Origin: Akkermansiaceae bacterium
GTDB taxonomy: Bacteria; Verrucomicrobiota; Verrucomicrobiia; Verrucomicrobiales; Akkermansiaceae
Length of the DNA stretch: 35,881 bases
Assembly: GCA_903875675.1 (NCBI GenBank)
Contig: CAIQXC010000046.1
Span: forward strand, 1 to 35,881
Direction: 5' to 3'
Shown here: piece by piece, positions 6,716-16,402 of the stretch
Numbering within the stretch: position 1 is the stretch's first letter
Layout: every line of letters begins with the position of its first letter
Program-made: the position numbers and the translations under genes
The notes under the pieces: model-generated
The model's database searches: none
Seen by the model: the letters and a program-made list of their open reading frames with translations, nothing else
What the model was told of the DNA's origin: nothing

Positions 6716-9700
6716 CTATTTACCGTCATTTTCAGATAACTTTCCAAGCTTCTCGAAAGTTGCTTTGGCTATGGCGGAATCAGTTTGAGAGAGTTTTTTC
6801 TGGAGTGCCAGAGTGAGCGTCTGACGGGCATCATAGGGGCGATTAGTGGCAGCCTGTGACATACCAAGAGCGAAGAGTTCCTTGCCTTTCAGCGGGCGTT
6901 TGGCGGAGATTTCTGTGAGGATTTGGGCTGCGTAATCGAACTGGCCTTTGCTGTAGCTTATGATGGCAAGAATACCGCCCAAATCGGAATCATCCTTTAG
7001 CCGTTCGCGTGCAGCGAGGGCGAGTCTTTCCGCTGCATCAAGCTGTGTTGGATCATCGAGATAGACCCAGGCAAGGGCCTTTCGAGCGGGGTCGAACTGA
7101 GGGTATACCTCAAGTACCTTGGTATAGAATGGAAGCGGGCTGCCCCCTGCCAACTCTAGCAACTCTGCACGAACCATTAGGGCAGGAACATAGGCTGGAC
7201 TGGCCACCAGCTTATTCTCAATCAAAGCAGTCATGCAAGGGTCCGCTGCGGCTCTCGGGTCGGTCAGGGCGAGAAATTCCTTCGCATCTGCCATCCGGGC
7301 GGGATAACATAGGGCAAGTTTCCCTGCGATGGCGCGGGCGTCGGAAACTCGGCCAGTACTGTATGCAGCCCATGCGTAATCATATTGGACTCCGGAGTCC
7401 TCTGGGAGGGCACGGGCGGCTTCCGCCAGCAGGTTGTAGGCTGCATCATGCTTACCCATTCGGAAAAGTGATTTGCCGAGAGAAGCTGCTGAGTGCGGGC
7501 TTTGCGGTGCGAGTTTTCGGGCTTGGTTAGATGCGGCAAGTGCCTTTTCAGGTTGGTTGAGAGCGGATGCATACACATCGGCCTGTTCGAGATAAGCCTC
7601 TACGAGGTCAGGGTTGATGGCAATGGCTTTTTGATAGGCACCGAGGGCCTCTTGCGGGCGGCCTGCAGTAGCGAGTTTCTTAGCCAAGAGCATCATTAGA
7701 ACGACATCCTTGGGGGCTTCTTTGATCCGCTCTTCAAGGGTGGCTAGGTCCAAGTGATCGCCATCACGAAGAACGGCAAGGTGCCTCGCAGCCTGATCCC
7801 TTTCAGGAAACGCGCAGGAGATCGTTAGCGCTGTTTCGAAGGCGGCAATGGCTTCCGGCGTTTGATGCATCATGTAGTATGCCATCGCTAGATGGTACTG
7901 CACCGAAGCCACTCCTGGCAGATGGCTCACAGCCTCCCGCAAGAGTGGAAGTGCCTGGTGATAGTCGCTTCGGAGCCAGAGTATCCAGCCATAGGTATCG
8001 CAGATCGATGGGTCGTCAGGGGCGATCAGTCGGGCTTTTCGGGCGTTTTCCACTGCCTTGTCGAGATTCCCCGGAGTCGTCAAATCAATATAGGCCATAT
8101 TGTTGTATGCAGGCGCAAAGTTAGGCGACAACTTCGTCATTTTTTCGAAGCATGTTCTCGCCTCATCGAGGCACCCGAGTTTCATAAGAAGCGTGCCATG
8201 GCTCATCTGAACAGACAGGTTGTTAGGATATACTTCTATAAGTTTCTCAATTCTCTCAAGCGCCTGTTTCGATCGTCCGTCATTGCTCTGAATTGTCACT
8301 AATATGCCATAAGCCTGGACATCGTCCGGTTTAAGTCGGATGGTATATTCAGCTTCAATCTCGGCTTCTTTGAACTCTTTCCTGATATAGCAGAGCTGGG
8401 CTTTGAAGAAGTGGGCCTGCGCAGAGTCTGGATGGGTGGCTAGATAAGTATCAAGGCGTTCCAAAGCCTCTGCGCTCTTACCTTCCTGCTCGTCGAGCGT
8501 GACCAACTGAAGCACCGCTCTGATCGGGTCAGACGTATGTTCTAGGAGCTGCTCAAAGATGGCTCGAGCCTCGGCAGCTTTTCCTTGGGCACGTAGCAGT
8601 TGACCGAGTCGCAACTGCAGGTCTTCGTCCTTGGGCAATAATGTGGTTTGCTGCTCAACAATTGCGACAGCCTCATCGAGGCGGTTGGCGGCGGTGTAGG
8701 CTGCCACCAGCAGATCCTGAGCAGAGCGGTTTAGGGGATCAATGACGAGTAGCGGTTCGACGAGGCGGATTGCCTCTCCGGGGCGGCCGTCTTTTAGATA
8801 AAGACTGGAGCGCAGCAGGGTTGCTTCAGACTGCCCAGGCACGAGGGTGAGCACATGGTCTAGGGTGGATGTGGCTTTGAGGAGATTTTCAGCTGAGAGA
8901 TAAGCGTCGGCGAGGGCGAGTTCAACCTTCGGACGTGACGGGAATGTGGTGGTGAGTTTCTCGAGCAACGCCGCTGCCTTCGCTGGTTCCTTGCTCCGCT
9001 GCCAAAGCGCGGCTTGAACGAGAACTGCTTCGATATCCAGCGGACTTTTTGCTAGCACCTTGGATACATTTTCCGACGCCTCGGCATCTCTACCGCCCTT
9101 ATACGCGATTTGTGCTAGAAGCCTCCAGTTCGGCAGGTAGTCTGGAGCCGAACAGGTTGCATCCTTGAGCACCACGACTGCGTCGGCCCCGCGCCCAAGT
9201 TCAATGAGAAGCTTGGCATAGGTGCCACGCTCGCTGGAACGCGGACCTGCGAGATCTGAGGCTTTCTTCATTGGTACGAGAGCTCTTTCAGGCTGTTGGT
9301 TCACCCTGTGGAGCGCAGCTTTCAAGGCTAAGCCACGGACAAGATTTGGGGCGATTTCAAGAACCCGCTCCACTGTACGGGTGCCGGCTTCAAGGTTGCC
9401 CCGGCGCAATTCGATAAGGGCGGATGCCAGCATGACCGGGGCCTTGTTGCCGTCCTTTGCACGTGTAATCCGAACCTCGCACTCGGTCATAGCCTCGGGA
9501 GTGAGCGAGTTTTCAGCGAGCAACATCAAGGCCTCGCCATGGGTCGGGCTACGGTCGAGAACCTCAAAAATCTCCTTCCTACCGTCTGCAGTGAAACCGA
9601 GTTCTATATATGCGAACGCTAGGTTGACTCCGATCTGGTCATCAGTGGAAAGTTGACTCTTTGCAGCCGATAGAATCCGCCCTCCTTCAAGCAATGCCCC

Positions 9701-9930
9701 CTGCCGTATCCAAATCAAACCGAGCCCCTTAAGCGCCTGCGGATGTCCGGGTTCCAGCTTCAGTACATTCTTGAATTCAATTTCGGCAACGCGTCATCGC
9801 CTTTCGCGAAATATTCCTTGGCTGCGTCAAGCTTGCCTGCTGCCTTGGCTTTCTTGGTGCATCCGCACGGAAGGGTTGCAAGCAACAGTGCGACTGCCGT
9901 GCCAATTAGGAAATGTTTTACAATCTTCAT
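6716..9930 (-). CDS. prsT: PrsT-like TPR lipoprotein of the PEP-CTERM/exosortase system, with an apparent frameshift
   Basis: Two frames together make one protein of about 1070 residues. The N-terminal frame starts at the ATG at 9928-9930 (MKIVKHFLIGTAVALLLATL, then PCGC as a likely lipobox) and stops at 9760. The C-terminal frame is open from there to 6716. Reading GCC GAA ATT GAA TTC from 9787 gives AEIEFKNVLKLEPGHPQAL, the natural continuation of the TPR begun by AAKEYFAKGDD. One base appears missing near 9785-9793. The rest is about 20 or more TPR units. PrsT-type proteins accompany PrsK and PrsR in exosortase/EPS loci and probably scaffold assembly in the periplasm. If the shift is real, the longest intact frame (from ATG 9718) lacks the export signal and would be non-functional. 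Confidence 0.85.
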
Positions 9931-9982
9931 GTGTCGTAGAATATATTGATCAGTGGACATAGTCATGTTAGAGTTGTTATTT

Positions 9983-11413
9983 TCAGAGATCATCTAAACG
10001 AGCGTCGAGGTTTCGGTTCCTGGAGATGCCGAGTTTGTTCAGGAGTTCGTAGAAGGTCGGGCGGCTGATGCCCAGTGCCTTGGCGGCGGAGGAAACATTT
10101 CCGCCATGCTGTTCGATGGCCACAGCGACCATGTCTCTCTCAAGATGTTCTCGGGCCTGCTTGAGGCTCTGGGAAATATGGGCACCATTCCTGTGGCGCG
10201 GGCCATCGGATTCAGCTAGGCAAGAGGCAGGGTAAACTGACGTTACGAGTTCAAGATCCATCTCGGTGATTTCGCGCTCATCGGCCATGACCACGGCGCG
10301 TTGGATTCTATTTTGAAGTTCCCGAACGTTGCCCGCCCAATAATGTCTCATGATCGCCTGTAACGCGCTGGAACTGAACTCCAATGCGTCCCGCCCGTGC
10401 TGCACACCAAAACGCTTGAGAAAGTCTCTTGCCACAAGGAGGATATCTTCGCCCCGATCGCGCAATGGTGGCAGTTTGCACGCAACCACCGCCAGACGAA
10501 AATACAGGTCCTCGCGAAATCGCCCTGCCGCAAGCGCCTTGGCAAGGTCAACATGGGTCGCCGCAAGCACTCGCGCCTCCACTTCGATTTCCAACCGCCC
10601 ACCCACTCGTTGAATGCGTTTCTCCTGAAGATAACGCAACAGTTTCACCTGGATCGGCGGCGGAAGGTCACCAATCTCGTCAAGGAACAATGTTCCTCCG
10701 GCAGCGGTTTCAACCAGTCCGACTCTCTGGCTGTTAGCTCCTGTAAAGGAACCCTTTTCATAGCCAAACAGCTCGCTTTCGATGAGGTTCTCAGGGATTG
10801 CGTTGCAGTTGATCGCCACGAAAGGCCCGGCCTTGAACGAGCTTCTGCGATGGATCGCGTTAGCGACCATTTCCTTGCCGGTGCCGCTTTCACCGAGAAT
10901 GAGGACAGGAACATTGGACTTCGCGACCTTGATTACGGTTTTAAAGACCTCCTGCATTACCTCACTCCCGCCGAGCATGCCCTCAAATATGTCCGGCCGC
11001 TCCCCATCCTGCATGCGTCGATAGTCCCGCTCTAGTTTGCTCACATAAACGCACCGCTCTAGCAATACCGTGAGTTGCCTGAGGTCCAGCGGCTTGTAGA
11101 GGAAATCATAAGCACCAGCGCCGATGGCCCTGATCGCGTTCACTCGTTCGCTCTGGCCTGAGATGATAATGATCTTCGCCAGACGATCAAGCGTAAGCAT
11201 CCCTGCTAGAGTGGCCATTCCTTCGTTTGTGTCGTTGGGGCTCGGCGGCAGTCCCAAGTCGAGCAGCACCACCTCGGGCCGCTGTTTGCGAAAGGCCACA
11301 AGGGCGCTCTTGCGGTCGGCCGCCATGGCTACTTCGTAGCCGTCCGCCACCGCCCACTTCATTTGGGTTCGGATTTCCTCGTCATCGTCGATGATTAGGA
11401 GTTTAGGTTTCAT
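9983..11413 (-). CDS. prsR: PrsR, sigma-54-dependent response regulator of the PEP-CTERM system
   Basis: 476 residues from the ATG at 11411-11413, which overlaps the prsK stop as ATGA, so translation is probably coupled. The frame extends further upstream but the receiver domain begins at MKPKLLIIDDDEE. Receiver: acidic cluster D9-D11 and phosphoacceptor Asp52 (VVLLDLGLP). AAA+ domain: Walker A GESGTGKE, sigma-54 contact loop GSFTGA (usual form GAFTGA), Walker B GGTLFLDEIGD and the arginine region FREDLYFRL. The C-terminus has a Fis-type helix-turn-helix (NVSSAAKALGISRPTFYELL). It should activate sigma-54 promoters on phosphorylation by PrsK. Candidate targets in this window are the promoters at 5353-5370 and 20741-20758. 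Confidence 0.95.
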   Translation of the reverse strand: MKPKLLIIDDDEEIRTQMKWAVADGYEVAMAADRKSALVAFRKQRPEVVLLDLGLPPSPNDTNEGMATLAGMLTLDRLAKIIIISGQSERVNAIRAIGAGAYDFLYKPLDLRQLTVLLERCVYVSKLERDYRRMQDGERPDIFEGMLGGSEVMQEVFKTVIKVAKSNVPVLILGESGTGKEMVANAIHRRSSFKAGPFVAINCNAIPENLIESELFGYEKGSFTGANSQRVGLVETAAGGTLFLDEIGDLPPPIQVKLLRYLQEKRIQRVGGRLEIEVEARVLAATHVDLAKALAAGRFREDLYFRLAVVACKLPPLRDRGEDILLVARDFLKRFGVQHGRDALEFSSSALQAIMRHYWAGNVRELQNRIQRAVVMADEREITEMDLELVTSVYPASCLAESDGPRHRNGAHISQSLKQAREHLERDMVAVAIEQHGGNVSSAAKALGISRPTFYELLNKLGISRNRNLDARLDDL

Positions 11414-13518
11414 GGCAGCAGTTGATTTGCTTGGGAATGGTGGCGAAGTGGAAACCAGATTGCAAAACGAGTGCCCATTCCCGGCTCGCTTTTCACAGCG
11501 ATGGTTCCGCCATGTGCCTCGACAATTTTCCGGCATTGAAACATGCCGATGCCCAGACCGTTTGTTTTTGTGCTATGGAACGGGCGGAACAGCAAGTTTT
11601 TGATAAATTTCGGGCTCATCCCGCAACCGCTGTCGGCCACCGCAAACTCCACGCCTTTGGCCTCCAGGCACGTGGCGACTTTCACTTCGCCGCTGCCATT
11701 AAGTGCTTCGCGGGCATTGACAACGAGATTCGTCACTACGCTTCGCATTGCCTCTGCGTCAAGGGCCAGCAATGGAACCGGCCGCAAGTCCCGCTCTAAA
11801 TGTCTCTTTCCGTCCATAGTGGTTTCCAATCCGTCGAGCACCTCGGCACACAGCAGATCCAGTCTGCAAGGGACCTTGATCAATTGAACTTCGCGGCGCA
11901 AGCTGCTCAGTTTCAAGATCAATTGGTTAATCCGCTCAACGGTACGTCCAACCCCTTGAATCGCATCTGAACGAAATTTGGGATCATCAAAGTGAATCGG
12001 CATGTTTTGCAGCATCAGGCTCAATCCGGTGGCTGCGTTCTTGAGATCATGAACAAAAAAGGTCGATAGAGTTTGAAATGACTCCAACTCCTTAGCCTGC
12101 AAAACCTCGTCACTCAGCGCGCAATTCAACAGACCACCCGCCAACTGATCTCCGATACATTTGAGCAAATCCAACTCCTCGTGGCTGTACGGCACCCCGT
12201 TGACCCGATCAACCAACACCATCAAACCGACCAAGCGCTCCGCCGCTACCAGCGGAACCGCCAAGCTGTCTCCGCCGTGCTGAAATTTCTTGGGACAAGA
12301 CTTCCGGAAGACATCCGCCCATGCATCAGGCTCAAGTTCTAGAACAATAGGCCGTCCGCGCCTGGCAAGCCGCCGCAAGCTCTCGACATCGATTTGCAAG
12401 GCAACATGCCCCAATCTTATCTCCGTCGAGTGTAGCCACTCCCAGCTCAATGCCTCTGAGTCCACCCCGAACACAGTGACACCGAGGACATGAAAACTCT
12501 CGGAAATAACATTCGCCGCATTTTTCCCCAAAGTAACCGCGTCGAGTACGCTTGAGGTCCGCCGTGTGAACTCCGTCCAGATTTCTCGAAAATCATGTTC
12601 CGGCCGCCGGAAGTGACAACTGATGAAACGACGCAGAGCCATCCTGAAACGCTCCGACAACATCATGACTGCCACACCCACCACGCCAAGCAACAATACC
12701 AGCGCCTGTGCAGGAAAATTGGCAATCCCTCCCAGCAAAGCAACCGACTGCGCCAAAAGACCGACGATAATGAAATAGGCGCCAGCCAAGATCACCGTGA
12801 CCGACCCCTGTAGCACCGCCCGTGAAGGATAGATATCGAGTGCCCCAAAGCTCGACCTCACCTGCCCGACGCCGTTCAGGATGCACCCGAGGAACAATGA
12901 CACGAGTGTCAAATTGGCAACCTCGGAACGGTAACCCGAGAATAGCAGCATCTGGCTCAAGGTGTAAACCCTCACCCCGAAGATCAGCCCTACCCCGAGA
13001 ATCAGATACTTGATCCTCCAGCGAGCCATTCCCACCGAAGCCCGGAAGGTCTTTTCGAAATTGACCAGAATCGCCAATATCGCTGTTATCACCACCATCA
13101 CCCAAGCCTTGCCTGCCCAACCCAATTGAATCGCCAGTGCATTGCTGCTCTCCGCCGACTCAAATACCCGCTGCGGAAAGCCAAATATCAAGGCCACCGG
13201 GAGGAGCCATGCCACCACCAAGAACCACTTCCAGTGGCTCAAGAACTCGCCTTGGTTGCCCCGTGCATAAACCAGACTGAAGCTCAGCCAGATGCCTGGA
13301 TCGAGAGATTTGAGCAGCAAGCCTCTCCACAACCATGTGCTGATCTCCGCAGCGCTCGCTGCTTTCGCAACCTGGTAATCCAAGCCCAACTCCGCCGCCA
13401 GCAGCAGCATTCCTGTGAAAAATAGCCAACTCGCCACCGCTGTCGGACGAAAAACTATTGCTATCGTTCCGCAAGAAAGACAAAGCACAAAAACCACCAG
13501 TGAAAAGATAACCTGCAT
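11410..13518 (-). CDS. prsK: PrsK, membrane histidine kinase of the PEP-CTERM system
   Basis: 702 residues from the ATG at 13516-13518; a TTG at 13545 would add nine residues. The N-terminal 300 residues hold about eight or more membrane helices, as in PrsK. A GAF-like domain follows (about 330-480). The phosphoacceptor region is FFVHDLKNAATGLSLML. The ATPase domain has VVTNLVVNAREAL (N box), VADSGCGMS (G1) and GLGIGMFQCRKIVEAHGG (G2). It should sense an envelope or EPS-related cue and phosphorylate PrsR, whose gene overlaps its stop codon by 4 bp. It is divergent from the Fn3 protein gene at 13809, with a palindrome at 13550-13565 in the shared gap. Confidence 0.93.
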   Translation of the reverse strand: MQVIFSLVVFVLCLSCGTIAIVFRPTAVASWLFFTGMLLLAAELGLDYQVAKAASAAEISTWLWRGLLLKSLDPGIWLSFSLVYARGNQGEFLSHWKWFLVVAWLLPVALIFGFPQRVFESAESSNALAIQLGWAGKAWVMVVITAILAILVNFEKTFRASVGMARWRIKYLILGVGLIFGVRVYTLSQMLLFSGYRSEVANLTLVSLFLGCILNGVGQVRSSFGALDIYPSRAVLQGSVTVILAGAYFIIVGLLAQSVALLGGIANFPAQALVLLLGVVGVAVMMLSERFRMALRRFISCHFRRPEHDFREIWTEFTRRTSSVLDAVTLGKNAANVISESFHVLGVTVFGVDSEALSWEWLHSTEIRLGHVALQIDVESLRRLARRGRPIVLELEPDAWADVFRKSCPKKFQHGGDSLAVPLVAAERLVGLMVLVDRVNGVPYSHEELDLLKCIGDQLAGGLLNCALSDEVLQAKELESFQTLSTFFVHDLKNAATGLSLMLQNMPIHFDDPKFRSDAIQGVGRTVERINQLILKLSSLRREVQLIKVPCRLDLLCAEVLDGLETTMDGKRHLERDLRPVPLLALDAEAMRSVVTNLVVNAREALNGSGEVKVATCLEAKGVEFAVADSGCGMSPKFIKNLLFRPFHSTKTNGLGIGMFQCRKIVEAHGGTIAVKSEPGMGTRFAIWFPLRHHSQANQLLP

Positions 13519-13549
13519 CGGAACAACCCAATCTTTAGCCGCCAAATAT

Positions 13550-13565
13550 CAAGCCTGTAGGCTTG
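13550..13565. promoter_or_regulatory. Perfect 7-2-7 inverted repeat upstream of prsK
   Basis: CAAGCCTGTAGGCTTG has 7-bp arms and a 2-bp centre. It lies 31 bp before the prsK ATG, in the divergent gap to the Fn3 gene. It has the same geometry as the palindrome at 3061-3076, with a related outer CAAG/CTTG. It could be an operator or a leader hairpin. Confidence 0.4.
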
Positions 13566-13720
13566 ATTCAAAGCTAACGAAAATATTATGCCAGCTGCGC
13601 ATCAGAGGACATTTACTGCTAAAAAGTAGATAATTATACGGATAGAATAGCGAAATAGGACTGTTACTTCATTACAAATATTAAAAACATCTCAATTTTG
13701 GCTTGCATTATTCCGCTCTT

Positions 13721-13748
13721 GACGTAAGTACAAATATCCTGGACGTAA
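13721..13748. repeat. Direct repeat GACGTAA, 21 bp apart, upstream of the Fn3 gene
   Basis: GACGTAA occurs at 13721-13727 and 13742-13748, two helical turns apart and on the same face of the DNA, about 60-90 bp before the ATG at 13809. This fits a tandem activator site; no regulator is assigned. Confidence 0.35.
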
Positions 13749-13777
13749 AAACGCCTTAAGTGTTTCAGCCGGGCATT

Positions 13778-13808
13778 CATAAAACCAACATAAAACCAAC
13801 ATAAAACC
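13778..13808 (+). repeat. Tandem 11-bp repeat directly before the Fn3 gene start
   Basis: CATAAAACCAA occurs twice in full and a third time in part (CATAAAACC), ending at the base before the ATG. It replaces any Shine-Dalgarno. Changes in copy number would alter the 5' leader. Confidence 0.75.
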
Positions 13809-15506
13809 ATGAACCGACTCCCGCGAACTTTCTTCAGCATAACCTTGCTCACCATTGTATTTCTCCTCAATGTTCCGCTAGCGCTTGGCGGATCTTTGGG
13901 ACAGGCACGTTTCAGTTGGGACGCGGTTCCCGATCCAGTTGTCATCGGCTATAAGGTCCACTGGGGGACCCAAAGTGGCATCTACGACCAAAGCATCGAC
14001 GCGGGAAATGTGAGCGAAGTGGTCATCGGGACATTCACTCAGGGTGTCCCCTATTTCTCCTCAATCACCGCCTACAGCAGCACTGGGGAGGAAAGCGACT
14101 TTTCGGTGGAGATATCCTTCATCATTCCGCTCGCGGCCGCCACGACCACGCCAATAATCACAACGCAACCAGCCGCCTCCAATATCGTTTACGGTCAAAC
14201 GCTGGCCAGTGCCATCTTAATCGGTGGCGCTGCCTCGGTGCCCGGCTCCTTCGCCTTTACCACAGCGACGTCGACTCCTTCGGCCGGCACGACGCTACAA
14301 AGTGTGACCTTCACCCCAATCGACACAGCGAACTATCAAACTCTCAACTTCAGCTTGAATGTGACAGTACTCCCGGCGGCCCCAGTGATCATAACCCAGC
14401 CGTCGGCCAGCACCATCACCTACGGCCAATCCCTGGGCAGTTCCATCTTGAGCGGTGGCGTCGCCTCGGTGCCCGGCTCATTCGCCTTCACCACACGGAG
14501 CCCGGTACCGACTTCAGGCAGCTCTTTGGGACGTGCGCGTTTCAGTTGGGACGCAGTTGTCGATGCTCGCGTCAGCGGTTACAAAGTTTACTGGGGGACC
14601 CTGAGTGGGATCTATAACCATAGCTTTGACGCGGGAAATGTGACTGAGGTGATCATCCCCGATCTCTCTGAAGGCCTTGCATACTTCTCCTCGGTCACCG
14701 CCTACAGCAGCACTGGCGAGGAAAGCAACTATTCCGTCGAACTTTCCTTCACCGTTCCGACTTCGGATGGCCCAACAGCTCCGCCTGCCGGCGCAACCTC
14801 ACTAAGCGTGACCTTCACTCCTACTGACACTAGCAACTATCAGACTCTCGCCTTCAACATAAATGTGCCAGTGCTTCAGGCGACCCCAGTGATCACGACC
14901 CAACCCACAGCCACCACCATCACCTACGGCCAGCCCCTGGCCAGTTCGACCTTGATCGGTGGTGCTGCGTCAGTCCTAGGTACCTTTGCCTTCATCACGC
15001 CGAGCAAAATTCCGGCCCTCGGCAAGACATCACAGCGCCTGACATTCACCCCAACAGACACCAGCAACTATTTGACCGTCACGACCACCGTGACAGTAGA
15101 AGCCACAGCGACGCTGGCGAATGCACCGGAATCACTCGAGGCTTGGCGCACGCGTTGCTTCAGCCCCGAACAAATCGCTGTAGGCCTGGCGGCAGACGAT
15201 GCGGATCCTGATGGAGACGGATTAGTCAATGTGGCCGAATATGCTTTGGGCACCGATCCCCTTGTCTTTACCCCACCGTTAACAGCTGTCAAAAGCGAGA
15301 GCGGTCTCGTTCTAACGTTCACCCGGCCGCGTGGCTTGCCCGATGTGCTATACGCCGCTGAGTCATCGGAAGATTTGATCCACTGGAATCCTTGTCCATT
15401 GATAATGATTGCCGACGGACCGCTGCAAACGATGCAAGCGACCGCCCCTCTCACGTTGGGCAATCCGGCTCGGCGATTTATCTCCCTACGCGTCACGAGA
15501 CCGTGA
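13809..15506 (+). CDS. Secreted Fn3/Ig-like repeat protein with verrucomicrobial C-terminal tail
   Basis: 565 residues with a signal peptide (to about PLALG). The domain order is: Fn3-like copy 1 (residues ~29-110, ARFSWDAVPDP to SVEISF); Ig-like MBG/YDG-type repeat 1 (~114-190, beginning ITTQPAASNIVYGQ); first half of repeat 2; Fn3-like copy 2 (~238-319); second half of repeat 2 (SLSVTFTPTDTSNYQTL); repeat 3 (~360-432). A tail DADPDGDGLVNVAEYALGTDP follows, with a terminal domain ending ARRFISLRV. The second Fn3 copy thus interrupts an Ig-like repeat. There is no VPDSG signal. It is probably a cell-surface or matrix adhesin. It is divergent from prsK and convergent with the WecG-family gene. 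Confidence 0.8.
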   Translation: MNRLPRTFFSITLLTIVFLLNVPLALGGSLGQARFSWDAVPDPVVIGYKVHWGTQSGIYDQSIDAGNVSEVVIGTFTQGVPYFSSITAYSSTGEESDFSVEISFIIPLAAATTTPIITTQPAASNIVYGQTLASAILIGGAASVPGSFAFTTATSTPSAGTTLQSVTFTPIDTANYQTLNFSLNVTVLPAAPVIITQPSASTITYGQSLGSSILSGGVASVPGSFAFTTRSPVPTSGSSLGRARFSWDAVVDARVSGYKVYWGTLSGIYNHSFDAGNVTEVIIPDLSEGLAYFSSVTAYSSTGEESNYSVELSFTVPTSDGPTAPPAGATSLSVTFTPTDTSNYQTLAFNINVPVLQATPVITTQPTATTITYGQPLASSTLIGGAASVLGTFAFITPSKIPALGKTSQRLTFTPTDTSNYLTVTTTVTVEATATLANAPESLEAWRTRCFSPEQIAVGLAADDADPDGDGLVNVAEYALGTDPLVFTPPLTAVKSESGLVLTFTRPRGLPDVLYAAESSEDLIHWNPCPLIMIADGPLQTMQATAPLTLGNPARRFISLRVTRP

Positions 15507-15531
15507 GATTGAATGATTTCCCTCTCCTATG

Positions 15532-15580
15532 CGGCAATCGCCAATTGCCGAATTCCAGTTCCGAATTGCTGGTTCAGCAA
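15532..15580. terminator. Pair of hairpins in a convergent junction
   Basis: CGGCAAT/ATTGCCG (15532-15550, 5-base loop) and TTGCTG/CAGCAA (15566-15580, 3-base loop) fill the 85-bp gap between the convergent Fn3 and WecG-family genes. Neither has a T run, so they may act as bidirectional 3' ends only with help. Confidence 0.35.
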
Positions 15581-15591
15581 CCACTCTGGAA

Positions 15592-16401
15592 TCACAGTGG
15601 AGGTACCACGCCGTCCTGTTGCATTCGGCGCCGCCCCTGCAAAATCCCCCAGCGGCTGCCTACAGCTCTCATAAAAACCCAGAGACAGGTTACGTTAGTT
15701 CCTAGATAGCGCCAGAACATTCTCTGGGGTTCCTGCAAAACTCGATAAAACCACTCGAAGCCGCAGTGTTGCATCCACACTGGCGCGCGTTTCACCCTAC
15801 CAGCCATCACATCGAAACTCCCACCGACGCCCTGGATGACCCGGGCACCGAGTCGATACTTCCACTCATCTGCCAACCGTTCCTTCAGTGGAGATCCCAT
15901 ACCAAGGAATAGAAAATCAGGTGCAGCCTCACACACGACACTCGCAATGGTGGGAATCTCTGCTTCCGTGAAGTATCCATTGCGATAGCCCGCTATCCGA
16001 GCCCCAGGAAATTCATATCCAATCCGCCGCACGCACTCCTCAACTATCTCCTGCTTGGCTCCAAGCAAATAGACCGAGAAGCCCTCGTGGTCGGCCAGCT
16101 TCAGCAGCTTGTACATCAGACCAATACCATCTATCCGCTCAGGGATCGTGATCCCCAGCATCGCCGCCATAGGAAGCATCGGCTGGCCGTCGGCTAACAC
16201 GTAGTCAGCCCGCTCGAGAACCTCGCCCATCCAAGGTTCCTTTCGGACCATCGCCACTTTATTTGCGTTGACAAACTGAATCACCTTCTCTGGCTGCCAA
16301 CTGCGGATCGATTCCGTTAGTTCCACCACAAGCTCCTCACTGGTCAGACAATCCAGCGGACAACCTAGAAATTCAACTCTTCTCGTTGCGGTAATGTTCA
16401 T
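15592..16401 (-). CDS. WecG/TagA/CpsF family glycosyltransferase
   Basis: 269 residues from the ATG at 16399-16401. The family features are FVNANKVAMVRKEPWMGEVLERADYVLADGQP (with the conserved Asp of ADG), VYLLGAKQEIVEECV, FLFLGMGSPLKE and the C-terminal GVGGSFDVMAGRVKRAPVWMQHCGFEWFYRVLQEP. Members transfer a sugar, classically ManNAc, to a polyprenyl-diphosphate-linked GlcNAc, the second step of the glycan on the carrier. It follows the sugar-1-phosphate transferase with one base between stop and start, so the two enzymes probably act in sequence at the cytoplasmic membrane. The sugar is not determined by sequence alone. Confidence 0.93.
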   Translation of the reverse strand: MNITATRRVEFLGCPLDCLTSEELVVELTESIRSWQPEKVIQFVNANKVAMVRKEPWMGEVLERADYVLADGQPMLPMAAMLGITIPERIDGIGLMYKLLKLADHEGFSVYLLGAKQEIVEECVRRIGYEFPGARIAGYRNGYFTEAEIPTIASVVCEAAPDFLFLGMGSPLKERLADEWKYRLGARVIQGVGGSFDVMAGRVKRAPVWMQHCGFEWFYRVLQEPQRMFWRYLGTNVTCLWVFMRAVGSRWGILQGRRRMQQDGVVPPL

Positions 16402-16402
16402 A

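Noticed and set aside
8180-8200. TGGCACG-like sigma-54 box on the minus strand inside prsT
   Set aside because: The -12 element is absent and the site is within coding sequence.
13578-13594. Possible sigma-54 promoter before prsK (TGGCATA-ATAT-TTTCG)
   Set aside because: The -12 element has TC in place of the invariant GC, so the match is too weak to call.
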